Below, piece after piece: positions 50,678-58,719 of a stretch of 64,000 nucleotides of DNA. Location: assembly GCA_035513055.1 (NCBI GenBank), contig DATKCT010000187.1, forward strand, positions 1-64,000, written 5' to 3'. A program made the position numbers and the translations under genes. The stretch is from DATKCT01 sp035513055 (GTDB lineage: Bacteria; Verrucomicrobiota; Verrucomicrobiia; Verrucomicrobiales; DEV007). The number at the start of each line of letters is the position of its first letter. Positions within the stretch are counted from its first letter, which is position 1. Under the pieces are notes generated by a model. The model saw only the letters and a program-made list of their open reading frames with translations. It searched no databases and was not told where the DNA came from.

Positions 50678-52579
50678 TCAGGGTATCGCCGCATCTTCTA
50701 AGACGACGCGGACGCGGAAGAACAGGCTGGGAGGGAATGGAAGTAGGGATGCATGGACGGCGATGATGCCTGCGTCTTTCGCGTCCTCACGCAGGGAGAA
50801 TCCGGGGAAGGTCTTGCTTCCTCCGAGGAGGATCCGCCATCCTTCCGCGAGACTATCGCTGCGGAACTCGGCTACGGGAGTCCAAAGGTCCAGGTTAGAA
50901 GAGGCTTCCAAGATGTAGATCAGATCGGCGGCGTCCTGACGTCTCGAGAAGGTGAAATCGGCAGTATGAGGATCCACCGAGAGGCCGTGGGGATCCAATT
51001 GCTCGAAGCGCAGGGGATGTCCTCCGAAAGCGTATTCTAAGAGGTTGCTCCTCCCGTCGGTGTCGGGATCGGCGCTGGGCAGCGGATTGGCGACGGCTCC
51101 GGCGGGAATCCCGGATTTCATGGAGTCAAACCACTGGGGATAGGTGAGGAGACCGGGGGAGGCCTGGTGCAGCACGGCGATGGCATCGAGATCGAAGCCC
51201 CCCGTCGGGAAGGGCGTGGGGAAGGGATCGTTCACGGGGTTTCCACCGCTATCGAAGGATGCGAAAGCGGGATTGAGAGAGCCGACGACATCGACGATCC
51301 GCACGAAAGACACGCTGGAGAGACCGAGGACCGAGAGGTCAAATCCCGTTCCCAGTCCCGCGGGGTAAAGACCGGCGAAGTTCTCCAGGGAGGAGGGATC
51401 GAGGGCGCCAAAGGTCCCTATCTGGCGCGTGGAAGCGTTGCCTTGCAGAGCGGGAAAGCGATGGAAAGCCTGGCCGTCGCTGCTGACTTCGACGAACGCC
51501 AGTTCGAGAAACAGGGAGGAGAAACCGTTCTCGAAAACTGCAAAATCCGGACCCGGACCGTCGATAATGGGAAGGGAGAAGGAGAGAGTGATGGAACCGC
51601 CATCGCCTAGACTCACCACGGGGAAGGGGTTGTCGGCGGCGGCATCCGCGGGGCCGAGGGCGAAATCGGGAAACCCATGGGACGCCAAGGGAGAGGCGGG
51701 ATCTCCGGCGAACTCGGGACCTGGACGGAAGTCGGCGACGCCAGTGGCCCAGGCTTTGATGGAGGGGTCTGCGGCGTCGATGGCTGGATTCCCGGCCCGA
51801 ATGGGGCCGGCGAAGAGGGCGCCGAGCAGGGAGCACCAGAAAAGCAGGGTCGACCGCGCCGCGACCCCGGACGAGCATCGCCTCCGAGTGGAACGGCTCT
51901 CAGGGCGGCGCCGGCGGCGCCGGATCAAGACCGCGAAAGACAAGGCGGCCAGCGCCGGCGCCGAGGCTTCTGGGATGGGAGAAACGGCGACTGGTTGGGC
52001 CGGGCTGCGGCTTCCGTCTCCGTAAATGAACCCATCCCAGGCCCCGTCGGCGAGGGGCCGGTTGTGGATGCCGGTACTCGAGAACGTCCAAGGGGCAGGA
52101 TCGTCGGGGTCGTAGGGATTGCCGAGCGGGACGACCTCAGTTGCGGGCGGGACGGCATGGCCGTTTTGGGCAGGGTCGTCGGGATGGAAGTAGACCTCAT
52201 TGTTGACGAGATAGTTCCAGAAGCTGGAAACGCCGTCCCAGCCAGGGCGAAACCGGTCTGCGGTTCCGTCGAGATCTGCGTCAAAGCGGAAATGGGATAC
52301 GAATTCCTCATCGACGCCGGCGATGTTGAGGCGGGGATCGGCCTGAAGGATAGTTCGGAGCATATCGGTTGCGGAGGTGGGATCGGACGGGTTCCAGCGA
52401 AATCCCCAAGCCAAGGGCGCCAGGCCATCGTCCCAGTCAATGACGAGAACGGCGCGATGCGCCCCTGGGGAATCGGATCCGGTCCAAAAGCGGATGTCCT
52501 GCAGGCTGAAGGCAGCGGGGCAGGGCAGGACGGGGAAGGCCGCCAGAAAGGCGGCCACGGTGAGGCGGCATCGGGTCAT
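50678..52579 (-). CDS. Cobalamin-riboswitch-controlled surface protein (two modules in one frame)
   Basis: A 633-residue ORF. Part 1 (1-230) has a signal peptide and reads LQDIRFWTGSDSPGAHRAV, IDWDDGLAPLAWGFRW, and ends in a PEP-CTERM-like tail (IPEASAPALAALSFAVL then six Arg). Part 2 starts after that with a second hydrophobic segment (STLLFWCSLLGALFAGPIRAG) and contains DGGSITLSFSLPIIDGPGPDFAVFENGF and ELAFVEVSSDGQAFHRF, with a small C-terminal domain (GRSNLLEYAFGGHP). From memory, the two parts resemble separate B12-regulated surface proteins that are usually neighbours. Here they share one frame without an internal ATG or GTG for part 2. A cobalamin riboswitch precedes the gene. Confidence 0.75.
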   Translation of the reverse strand: MTRCRLTVAAFLAAFPVLPCPAAFSLQDIRFWTGSDSPGAHRAVLVIDWDDGLAPLAWGFRWNPSDPTSATDMLRTILQADPRLNIAGVDEEFVSHFRFDADLDGTADRFRPGWDGVSSFWNYLVNNEVYFHPDDPAQNGHAVPPATEVVPLGNPYDPDDPAPWTFSSTGIHNRPLADGAWDGFIYGDGSRSPAQPVAVSPIPEASAPALAALSFAVLIRRRRRRPESRSTRRRCSSGVAARSTLLFWCSLLGALFAGPIRAGNPAIDAADPSIKAWATGVADFRPGPEFAGDPASPLASHGFPDFALGPADAAADNPFPVVSLGDGGSITLSFSLPIIDGPGPDFAVFENGFSSLFLELAFVEVSSDGQAFHRFPALQGNASTRQIGTFGALDPSSLENFAGLYPAGLGTGFDLSVLGLSSVSFVRIVDVVGSLNPAFASFDSGGNPVNDPFPTPFPTGGFDLDAIAVLHQASPGLLTYPQWFDSMKSGIPAGAVANPLPSADPDTDGRSNLLEYAFGGHPLRFEQLDPHGLSVDPHTADFTFSRRQDAADLIYILEASSNLDLWTPVAEFRSDSLAEGWRILLGGSKTFPGFSLREDAKDAGIIAVHASLLPFPPSLFFRVRVVLEDAAIP

Positions 52580-52607
52580 CTTTTTGGCGCGAAAAGATTA
52601 TCTGGCT

Positions 52608-52770
52608 CCGCGACGCCTCCGTATTCTGGCTTCCGGCTTCGGACCTCCTTCCCGCCTTCACCCGCCCGGGAGCGGATTGGCGTATGGGAATTCGTAACCG
52701 GTTACAGCAGCGCGACTGCTCCGGATTTTCACCGGATTCCGAGCGGCGGGCGGAGGGAGCGAGACGGGAA
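52608..52770 (-). promoter_or_regulatory. Cobalamin (B12) riboswitch
   Basis: On the minus strand the core reads GGAATCCGGTGAAAATCCGG at 52740-52721, followed by AGCAGTCGCGCTGCTGTAACCGG, the B12-box type core. The 3' part has GGGAAGGAGGTCCGAAGCCGG and AGCCAGAATAC, the conserved end of the element. It lies between the rodA stop and the start of the surface-protein gene, in the leader of the latter. When it binds adenosylcobalamin, it should reduce expression of that gene. Confidence 0.9.
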
Positions 52771-52786
52771 TCTCTCTCCCGGCGGC

Positions 52787-54034
52787 TTAGATAAACTGTG
52801 TCCGGGGAGAGGCAAGCGATTTTCCTTCTGGGGGCGAGTAAAAGAGGCTGTCCTCGGAGAGGGCATCTTGCGCGCGGCGATGGACCCACACGCTTTGGAC
52901 CATGCCGAGCAGGAACATGCAGGTCACGGCGAAGGTGCCGCCATAACTGACGAGTGGCAGGGGAAGGCCGGTGACGGGAACGAGCAGGACGGTCATTCCG
53001 ATGTTGAGGAAGACATGGACAAAAAGCATGCCTACGGCGCCGACGACAATGAGCCGGCCGGTTTCATCGCGGCTGTAGAAGCCGACGAAGAGGCAGAGCA
53101 TGAGCAGGAGACAGAAGGCTGTGATCACCAGGAGGCAGCCGCGGAAGCCGAATTGTTCGGCGATAACGGCGAAGATGTAGTCATTGATCTGAACTCGCGG
53201 GCTGAGGAGGCCGATTTCGGTGAGGGTTTGGGCGTCGGCGTTTTCGGCCTTGATCCGGTTGCCGAGGAAGCCTTTGCCCTCGGCTCCACCGGAAGCGATG
53301 GTCACGAGAAAGAGGCGCGTATCCCAGCCTTCATCCCGTTCGAGGATGGATTCGCCTTGGCGATAGGCTTGGAAGACGTTAATGCGCAGCCGTTGATAGT
53401 CGTCCAGGCCAAAGACGTAGGCCCAGGGGAAGAGATTGACGCCGAGCAGCGTGATCACGAAGAGGTAACGCAGGGGAATGCGGGCGAGAAGGAGGATGAA
53501 GGCGACGGTCGGCAGCCAGACGAAGGCGGAACCGATGTCGGGCTCGAGAATAATGAGAACGAGCGGCGCGAGGACAAGTCCGGCGGTGAGGGCAAGGCGC
53601 AGGAAGGGGTTTTCGAAAACGGGATGCAAGCGGCGAAGTTCGCCGAGGGCGACGGCGAGAGCGATGATGCCTCCGACGATCGCGATCTGGGAGGGTTGGA
53701 CACTGAGCCCGGCGATTTCGATCCAACTGCGGGCTCCGGATTTAACCTCGCCGATGAAGCGCACGGCTGTGAGTCCGGCGATGCCGGCTAGGTAGAAGGG
53801 GAAAGCTCCCCACCGGACCCACCGGTAGTCGGTGAGGCTGGCGGCGAAGTAGACGGCGAATCCGACCAAGATCCAGACGATTTGGCGCTTGTAATAACTG
53901 GCCAGATAGGCGTGTTCCCCTGTGCGCATGAAGGAAGCGCTGTAGATGGCGCAGACGCCGAAGGCGAGCAGGCCGGTCATGGTTAGGAATAGGATCCAGT
54001 TATGACCCAGAAACTTCCGGAATAGGGGAGTCAT
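52787..54034 (-). CDS. rodA: Rod-shape peptidoglycan polymerase RodA (SEDS family)
   Basis: A 415-residue integral membrane protein with about ten hydrophobic segments. SEDS features include VQPSQIAIVGGIIALAVAL, LVLIILEPDIGSAFVWLP (the catalytic Asp in EPD), QRLRINVF, GIGG-type text in SGGAEGKGFLGN, and VTGLPLPLVSYGGTFAVTCM near the end. It adds glycan strands during cell elongation with a class B PBP; no such partner is adjacent. It follows thiG on the same strand with a 45-bp gap. Confidence 0.92.
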   Translation of the reverse strand: MTPLFRKFLGHNWILFLTMTGLLAFGVCAIYSASFMRTGEHAYLASYYKRQIVWILVGFAVYFAASLTDYRWVRWGAFPFYLAGIAGLTAVRFIGEVKSGARSWIEIAGLSVQPSQIAIVGGIIALAVALGELRRLHPVFENPFLRLALTAGLVLAPLVLIILEPDIGSAFVWLPTVAFILLLARIPLRYLFVITLLGVNLFPWAYVFGLDDYQRLRINVFQAYRQGESILERDEGWDTRLFLVTIASGGAEGKGFLGNRIKAENADAQTLTEIGLLSPRVQINDYIFAVIAEQFGFRGCLLVITAFCLLLMLCLFVGFYSRDETGRLIVVGAVGMLFVHVFLNIGMTVLLVPVTGLPLPLVSYGGTFAVTCMFLLGMVQSVWVHRRAQDALSEDSLFYSPPEGKSLASPRTQFI

Positions 54035-54079
54035 GGCCGTTGCGGACGATCGCGCGAGGCGGGGAAAGGGGCGCCGCTC

Positions 54080-54880
54080 TCAAGTCGAATAGAGAAACCC
54101 GGTGAGCGGGCTCGTCGCCTCGGCGGAAGAGGAACTTGGGGGAAGACCGGCCTCGAAAGCGCCGCGGCCGGCGGCAACGGCGAGCCGGAAAGCGTTGGCC
54201 ATGGCGACCGGATCCGGGGAAACGGCGATGGCGGTGTTGATAAGGACGGCGGCGGCGCCCATTTCCATGGCTTCCGCGGCGTGGCTGGGGGCGCCCAGTC
54301 CGGCGTCGACGATGACGGGGACGGAACTCTGCTCGATGATAATGCGGATTTGGGCCCGGGTTTCCAGACCGCGGTTGCTTCCGATGGGCGCACCTAAGGG
54401 CATGACCGCTGCGCATCCCGCGTCCTGCAACCGTTTAGCCAGAACGGGGTCGGCGTTGATATAGGGGAGGACGGTGAAGCCTTCGGCAGCGAGGATCTCC
54501 GCGGCTTCGAGGGTCTCGATCGGGTCGGGAAGAAGATAGCGGGGATCGGGATGGATTTCGAGCTTGACCCAGGGAGGCAACCCGGCCGTGACCGCCAAGC
54601 GGGCCAGACGGACGGCTTCCGCGGCGGTGCTGGCGCCGCTGGTGTTGGGGAGGATCAGGAAGCGCTGGGGATCGATGGCGTCGAGGATGTTGGAAAAGGG
54701 ATCGTCGCGGCCGGAGAGGTCGGCCCGGCGCAGGGCGACGGTGACGATCTCGGTTTGGGCCGCATCGAGCGCAGAGGTCATGACCTCCGGCGAGGAGAAT
54801 TTTCCGGTGCCTAGGAGAAGGCGAGACTGAAAAAGCCGGTCTCCGAGGAGAAAATCAGGATGCGTGTTGGGTGGAGGCAT
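54080..54880 (-). CDS. thiG: Thiazole synthase ThiG
   Basis: A 266-residue TIM-barrel enzyme. Motifs are RLLLGTGKFSS, SGASTAAEAVRLARLA, WVKLEIHPDPRYLLPDP (Schiff-base Lys in VKLE), CAAVMPLGAPIGSNRG, and PVIVDAGLGAPSHAAEAMEMGAAAVLINTAIA. It forms the thiazole part of thiamin from deoxyxylulose phosphate, glycine-derived imine and ThiS thiocarboxylate. The start at 54880 (MPPPNTHPDFLLG) is preferred; the longer frame is basic and overlaps nothing useful. ThiS and ThiF are not in the window. No TPP riboswitch is seen in the 40-bp gap upstream. Confidence 0.93.
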   Translation of the reverse strand: MPPPNTHPDFLLGDRLFQSRLLLGTGKFSSPEVMTSALDAAQTEIVTVALRRADLSGRDDPFSNILDAIDPQRFLILPNTSGASTAAEAVRLARLAVTAGLPPWVKLEIHPDPRYLLPDPIETLEAAEILAAEGFTVLPYINADPVLAKRLQDAGCAAVMPLGAPIGSNRGLETRAQIRIIIEQSSVPVIVDAGLGAPSHAAEAMEMGAAAVLINTAIAVSPDPVAMANAFRLAVAAGRGAFEAGLPPSSSSAEATSPLTGFLYST

Positions 54881-54920
54881 GCCGGGATGGGCAGGCGGAG
54901 AACGGCGAAGGAATCGCCCT

Positions 54921-56087
54921 TCAGGAACCGGGCGTCCGGCCGGCGCTCCCTTGGAGATAGCGTTTCGACATTTTGAAATAGGCGATCCGCGTCCATTGAT
55001 CGGCGGGCGCCTTAGCCTCCTTCGATTCAAGGAGTTCGACGGTCCAATCCTTTTCCAGGTTGCCCCGGTATTCCATGAAGATCATGGGGTTGCCGTAGCC
55101 CTCGGTGCCGATGGCAATCGAGCGAGGCGAGTCTGCGTTGGCAGGGCGGCCGTTGTCGAAGTGGAAGGTGTGGGCGTCTCCCCGGATTCGTCCATCAGGA
55201 TCGCGAAGCAACACTTGCAGATAGGACTCGCCGGACCCGCCGGTGGTCTCGATTTCGACGGCCGGAAGAAACTTGGCTTCCGGACGGGCGGCATCGCCGT
55301 CTTGGCGGTCACGCCAGTAGGTTTCGATTTTGGAAATAGTGAGAAACTTGCCCTGCGCCGGAAGCCGGAGAGAATCCTCAGGCGCGTCCGCGGATGCTTT
55401 CGTGCGCTCGGGAAGCATGAGACTGACGAACGCAATCCCGCCCGCGAGAATGACGAGGGCAATACCGGCCAGTGCGGCTTTTTCCATCCCTCGGAGTCCC
55501 GCCGGCCCGCTGGCTGGCGGCGCGCTGGCGGGAGAAGCTTTCGGTGGAAGGGGTGGATTGGAAGCGGCAGCCGCTGGACCGGACCCGGAAGAGGGAGGAG
55601 CAGCGGGTTGCTCTGCTTTGGGAGCAGGGGCTGGGGCGGGTTGGGTGGGCGGCGGAGCTTCGATGCTTGGCTGCCGGGGCTGGCTGACGGGCTCGTCGCC
55701 GGTCTCGAACGAATCGGCGGCGGGGCGGAACGAGGAAGTCGAGGGCGTCTGCTCTGGCGCACGCCGGCCTGGCTCTGAGGAGGGCGGCTGACGTTTGGAA
55801 GCCGCCTGAGCAGGCGCGTTGAAGGGCTGAGGAGCGGGGGCGCGAAACGGCTCGCTTCGGCCCGGAACGCGCTCGCCAGGCATGTGGGCCCGTTCGATCG
55901 CGGGTTCCGCGGGATCATCGAGATTTTCGAGACTGAGTTCCGACCCTTGATCGAGAGCAGGATGGTCCTCGGGAGGAGGCGCCGGATTTTTCGATGGCGG
56001 GCCGGCCGCAGAGGTTTCCTCCAGAAAATCTCCCAAATCGTCGACGAAGCGGTCGCGCGAGCCGGGGCGTTTGGATTCGTCGGCCAT
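54921..56087 (-). CDS. Hypothetical single-pass membrane protein with long Pro-rich linker
   Basis: A 388-residue protein from the start MADESKRPGS. The first ~185 residues are disordered, rich in Pro, Ala and Glu. A membrane helix (MEKAALAGIALVILAGGIAFV) follows at about 195-220, then an extracytoplasmic beta-rich domain (KFLTISKIETYWRDRQDGD, FLPAVEIET, SYLQVLLRDPDGRI, NPMIFMEYRGNLEKDW). This is a common design in Verrucomicrobia with unknown function. It lies just before thiG and is divergent from the dciA-like gene. Confidence 0.6.
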   Translation of the reverse strand: MADESKRPGSRDRFVDDLGDFLEETSAAGPPSKNPAPPPEDHPALDQGSELSLENLDDPAEPAIERAHMPGERVPGRSEPFRAPAPQPFNAPAQAASKRQPPSSEPGRRAPEQTPSTSSFRPAADSFETGDEPVSQPRQPSIEAPPPTQPAPAPAPKAEQPAAPPSSGSGPAAAASNPPLPPKASPASAPPASGPAGLRGMEKAALAGIALVILAGGIAFVSLMLPERTKASADAPEDSLRLPAQGKFLTISKIETYWRDRQDGDAARPEAKFLPAVEIETTGGSGESYLQVLLRDPDGRIRGDAHTFHFDNGRPANADSPRSIAIGTEGYGNPMIFMEYRGNLEKDWTVELLESKEAKAPADQWTRIAYFKMSKRYLQGSAGRTPGS

Positions 56088-56224
56088 GCCTGTAAACGGT
56101 GAAGAGTGAAGTATCACTGGCATCATCTCGGGGGGTGAACGGAAATGCAACCTCGAACGTCCGCGGGCGTTGGGGATTTGTTTGCTTGGCTTGGGGATGA
56201 TTGCGGCGATGCTTAAAGACCGGA

Positions 56225-56584
56225 ATGATGCGGCAACGGAGGCGGCGAAACGTCGAACGGGTTACTCCGGATCTGGAGGAGGACCGGGGGTTTGAGGATG
56301 CGTTTCAATCCGTTGGCGAGGTTCTCCCCGAGGTGTTGAAGAAGCTGCGCCTCGAGGACCGTCTGACGTTGCATCAGATCGAGCAAACGTGGTCGAACCT
56401 GGTCGGTCCGTCGGTGGCCCGGCAGGCGCGTCCGGCTCGTTTGGTGAGGTCGGCACTGGTGATTCAAGTATTGCAGCCCAGCGTCCGTTACTTTTTGGAG
56501 ACGCGCCGGACGGCTTTGTTGCAACATTTTCAGGCCCGCTTTGGCGCAGAGCGGATCGGGGCGATCCGTTTCGTTGTGAGTTGA
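56225..56584 (+). CDS. DUF721/DciA-like protein
   Basis: A 119-residue protein from MMRQRRRRNVERV. The helical N-terminus (FEDAFQSVGEVLPEVLKKLRLEDRLTLHQIEQTW) is followed by the KH-like DUF721 segment VGPSVARQARPARLVRSALVIQVLQPSVRYFLETRR. DciA proteins help load the replicative helicase in bacteria that lack DnaC/DnaI. The assignment rests on the pattern and size. It is followed by folB on the same strand. Confidence 0.75.
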   Translation: MMRQRRRRNVERVTPDLEEDRGFEDAFQSVGEVLPEVLKKLRLEDRLTLHQIEQTWSNLVGPSVARQARPARLVRSALVIQVLQPSVRYFLETRRTALLQHFQARFGAERIGAIRFVVS

Positions 56585-56689
56585 GGGGTGGAGCGTAGGG
56601 CCGAGAGGCAGCGAGGCGAGGGATCAGACGTAGGGCCAAAGATGCAGATGCCGGAGCAGGGAACAGGGGAGGTTGAGGGTTCCTTTCGG

Positions 56690-57070
56690 ATGGATGGATC
56701 AAAACGGAGCGGCGGCCGCATCGAGATCTCGGGTCTTCGTTTGCGGACGCGGGTGGGTGTGCCCGAGGATGAGCGCCGTATTCCGCAGGAAGTATCGATC
56801 GATCTGGCCATGGCGCCGACGAACGGCCTATTCGATCTGGGAGATCGATTAGAAGGGGCTGTCGATTACCACGCCGTGGCGCTTTTGGTCGAGGGCATCG
56901 CCGCCGCGGGTCAACGGCGGCTCATCGAAACGCTGGCGCAAGACATTCTCGATGGCGTGATGGACTCGTTTCCGGTGGCGGAACTGGAAGTGGTGATTCG
57001 CAAGTTTGTTCTTGCGGACACCGACCATGTGGCCGTGCGCTTATGGCGGCGCCGGGATGGGCCTTTTTGA
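56690..57070 (+). CDS. folB: Dihydroneopterin aldolase
   Basis: A 126-residue protein. The start at 56690 (MDGSKRSGG) gives the usual length; the ORF is open from 56588. Motifs: RIEISGLRLRTRVGVPEDERRIPQEV (residue Glu of the pterin site), LEGAVDYHAVALLVEGIA, RLIETLAQDI (catalytic region), and VVIRKFVLADTDHVAVRL. It acts in folate synthesis, splitting dihydroneopterin. The DUF721 gene precedes it. Confidence 0.9.
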   Translation: MDGSKRSGGRIEISGLRLRTRVGVPEDERRIPQEVSIDLAMAPTNGLFDLGDRLEGAVDYHAVALLVEGIAAAGQRRLIETLAQDILDGVMDSFPVAELEVVIRKFVLADTDHVAVRLWRRRDGPF

Positions 57071-57491
57071 GGCGCCGGGAGCGTTGGCGGAGCCGAACCC
57101 GCATTTCTCATACCCTTACTGCTGTGGCGCGCTGCGCCCCGTCCTGCCCACATTCCGCTGGCCTCGGGCTTGAGCAGGGTCTATTCACCCAGCTCTGCGC
57201 CCTCGGCTGCGCGCGGCGTTGCCGTCGTTGCGCTCCGCCCTTCGGGCAGCCCAGAGAGCTGGCTGTCTCCGTCGCTCGGCTGGCAGGAAGGGGTTGGCAG
57301 CGCCTCGCGACGAAACGGTATGAGAAATGCGGGCTATGGAGATTTCCCAACGAAGAAGATTGAGCTTGAACGGGATTAGGCTGTCGAAGATCCCGACAAA
57401 AGGAAAGCGCTTGACCGGCTCTGAGTCTATTTCCACGGTGGCATCCTCTTCCGCCGCGCAACCATTGGTTTCCGCGGGAGGGAAAGCGTCG
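57071..57491. other. Intergenic and leader region with a family A element
   Basis: It contains the full family A element at 57098-57333 and 158 bp of leader before the sigma factor ATG at 57492. The frame is open from 57327, so a longer sigma factor starting at 57336 just after the element is possible. A GGAGGG at 57477-57482 supports the start at 57492. Confidence 0.55.
57098..57333. mobile_element. MITE-like element, family A, full length (236 bp)
   Basis: The left arm CCCGCATTTCTCATACC and right arm GGTATGAGAAATGCGGG are perfect inverted repeats over 17 bp. The interior contains GCTGTGGCGCGCTGC, CTCGGCTGCGCGCGGCGTTG and CGGGCAGCCCAGAG blocks shared with the copies at 14469 and 18764. It is the best-preserved copy and has no coding capacity. 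Confidence 0.8.
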
Positions 57492-58082
57492 ATGGATCGA
57501 AAGGAGGAAGCAAATGGGGACGCGGAGCTTGTGCGGCGGGCGCAAGCAGGAGATACCAAGGCCTTCGATGAGCTGGTTCTGAAGTTCACGTCCCGCTTGC
57601 ACGGGCTCGTTTACAACATGACCGCGAATCGAGAGGACACCGACGACCTGCTTCAGGACATCTTCGCCAAGGCCTACCGCTCGCTGAGGCGGTTCCGGGG
57701 ACATTCCTCCTTCTACACCTGGATCTACACGATCGCGGTGAACATGACCTTGAACTTTCTGAAGAAGCGGGGCCGGCGTCAGACCACGAGTCTGGAGCAA
57801 CTGGACTTTGAGGCCATCGACCGCGACGTGGCCTTGGGCGGCTTGTTGTCCAACAGCGATCCGGTTCGCGAGACCCACATCCACGAACTGCAGCGGAGAT
57901 TGAACGAGGCCATGTTGCGGCTGTCTGAGGATCACAGAGCGGTGGTCACCATGTTCGATATTCAGGGGCTTCCACACTCCGAGATTAGCGAGATCCTCGG
58001 GATTTCTCAGGGGACGGTGCGATCCCGGTTGTTTTATGCCCACAGGCAGCTCCAGAATTTTCTGGAGGAATTCCGCAGATGA
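57492..58082 (+). CDS. ECF RNA polymerase sigma factor (RpoE-like)
   Basis: A 196-residue sigma-70 factor of the ECF group. Region 2 spans DAELVRRAQAGDTKAFDELVLKF, VYNMTANREDTDDLLQDIFAKAY and SSFYTWIYTIAVNMTLNFL. Region 4 spans RRLNEAMLRLSEDHRAVVTMFDIQGLPHSEISEILGISQGTVRSRL (helix-turn-helix). It should direct RNA polymerase to envelope or stress genes. The next gene, 52 bp downstream, is a small membrane protein that may act as its anti-sigma factor. Confidence 0.92.
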   Translation: MDRKEEANGDAELVRRAQAGDTKAFDELVLKFTSRLHGLVYNMTANREDTDDLLQDIFAKAYRSLRRFRGHSSFYTWIYTIAVNMTLNFLKKRGRRQTTSLEQLDFEAIDRDVALGGLLSNSDPVRETHIHELQRRLNEAMLRLSEDHRAVVTMFDIQGLPHSEISEILGISQGTVRSRLFYAHRQLQNFLEEFRR

Positions 58083-58134
58083 ACGGGAGCAACGGCGCCC
58101 GGGTCTAAGTCACAGAAGAGAGTCTACAGCCAGC

Positions 58135-58608
58135 ATGAGCGAACCTCGATTTTCCGGAGATGACGGGTGGGTGACCTCCCTGTTGCGTCTGAAGCGCTAT
58201 GAGGCGCCGGAACCCGGTTACGCCGTGGATTTTCTCGAGCGCTTCCGGGAGCGGCAGCGGGCGGAGATGCTGAAGGGATCGGCGACGCGGCTTTGGCTGG
58301 AGCGTTTGGGAACCTATTTGGACAGCGGGCTTTTCCCGCGATGGATGGTCGCAACGGGAGCTGGAGCGGCGCTCGCAGCGATGGGCGGGCTGGCTTGGTG
58401 GGGAGGACAGGAGTTGCGAGGGCCGTCGATGGCCGGCGGGTTTCCGAGCAGTGGAGTTTATCTCGATTCGCGGGCAGTGGTTCCGGTCGAGTTGCAGGGT
58501 CCCTTTGTTCCCTTTCCTGCGACGGATGTTGGGCAGGCGGGATCGTTTGACCATATTCAGTTGGTTCCTCCGGACTATGTGGCTCCGGACCTGCGACCCG
58601 GTCCTTAA
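58135..58608 (+). CDS. Single-pass membrane protein, probable partner of the sigma factor
   Basis: A 157-residue protein. The cytoplasmic N-terminal part (SLLRLKRYEAPEPGYAVDFLERFRERQRAEML) is followed by a membrane helix (about 66-86, WMVATGAGAALAAMGGLAWW) and a short outer part. Proteins with this RYExPxPGY start follow ECF sigma genes in many Verrucomicrobia. An anti-sigma role is likely but not proven; no zinc-binding motif is seen. The stop is followed at once by a family A arm. Confidence 0.7.
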   Translation: MSEPRFSGDDGWVTSLLRLKRYEAPEPGYAVDFLERFRERQRAEMLKGSATRLWLERLGTYLDSGLFPRWMVATGAGAALAAMGGLAWWGGQELRGPSMAGGFPSSGVYLDSRAVVPVELQGPFVPFPATDVGQAGSFDHIQLVPPDYVAPDLRPGP

Positions 58609-58637
58609 CCCACATTTCTCATACTGTTTCCGCTGTG
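58609..58637 (+). repeat. Family A element, left end only
   Basis: CCCACATTTCTCATACT begins directly after the TAA stop of the membrane-protein gene. The text GTTTCCGCTGTG follows, as in full copies, then the similarity ends. Confidence 0.6.
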
Positions 58638-58719
58638 GGCTAGAGAAAGGCGGGCCTCCGATAGAACTGGCGCTGAAGGGCAGTTCATGCTTTCTTAGGG
58701 GCAACCCCCTTGCCGCACG

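Noticed and set aside
54881..54920. TPP riboswitch ahead of thiG
   Set aside because: Only 40 bp separate thiG from the upstream gene, and no THI-box text is present.
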